A DNA stretch of 8,815 bases from an uncultured Clostridium sp. (GTDB lineage Bacteria > Bacillota > Clostridia > TANB77 > CAG-508), in contig CAMEUC010000041.1 in assembly GCA_945937855.1 (NCBI GenBank), positions 1-8,815 of the forward strand. The letters are read 5' to 3'. Position numbers and translations under genes: made by a program. This document shows, piece after piece, positions 8,790 to 8,815 of the stretch. Under the pieces are notes generated by a model that saw nothing but the letters and a program-made list of their open reading frames with translations, was not told the origin of the DNA and ran no database searches. Every line of letters starts with the position of its first letter. The first letter of the stretch is position 1.

Positions 8790-8815
8790 ATGAGAAAGGT
8801 TGAAACAACAAAAAT
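8790..8815 (+). CDS. Start of an unidentified gene (5' fragment)
   Basis: ATG 8790 follows AAGGAGGA (8775-8782) and a strong promoter with a 48-nt leader. Only MRKVETTK is visible before the window ends, too little to identify. The context says that it is a real, well-expressed gene. Confidence 0.75.

Overview
The window looks like part of a large phage, or a phage-plasmid, of a low-GC Firmicute, probably a gut clostridium. The evidence is very AT-rich DNA, all genes on the + strand, near-perfect sigma-A promoters, AAAGGAG-type ribosome binding sites, a phage-type tRNA cluster without encoded CCA, many tiny orphan proteins, and the tail of a vWA-type (DUF2828/DUF7788-like) protein often seen in large phages. 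This host assignment is inference.

Layout. 1-288: C-terminus of the vWA-like protein. 329-1519: a tRNA and structured-RNA cluster from two strong promoters. It holds five intact tRNAs (Ser-GCT, Met-CAT, Gln-TTG, Asn-GTT, Leu-TAA), two interrupted tRNA-like genes, and several long hairpins, many carrying the hexamer ACAGCA. 1613-2112: a Cys-rich small zinc-ribbon-like protein whose long 3' UTR carries two more ACAGCA hairpins. Each is followed by a 10-11 nt stretch complementary to the shared leader of downstream genes. 2113-3110: about 1 kb with no gene. 3111-3668: an operon of three tiny proteins. 3687-4929: a DUF262 (ParB/GmrS-like fold) protein. 5072-5466: an orphan 88-aa protein. 5667-5784: a short RNA with a perfect 10-bp hairpin whose loop copies the 3' tail of 16S rRNA (anti-Shine-Dalgarno). 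5871-6417: two small proteins. 6496-7682: a long leader with a 34-bp direct repeat and a mini-ORF, then a double winged-helix protein, possibly a replication initiator. 7683-8076: gene-free, with long hairpins. 8077-8573: two small proteins. 8713 to the end: start of another gene.

Two sequence systems tie the window together. First, twelve promoters all have exactly 17-bp spacing, eleven have an extended -10 (TGN), and they fall into two classes by the sequence just after the -10. Second, a 13-15 bp motif, TATATTTTAATATGA, occurs about 25 times from 2139 onward. It lies only between genes and often 16-40 bp upstream of a -35 box, which suggests the binding site of a phage-encoded DNA-binding protein. 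The RNA side (ACAGCA hairpins, RBS-complementary stretches, anti-SD loop, leader pseudoknot) suggests unusually heavy RNA-level control of translation and tRNA production. That functional reading is inference.
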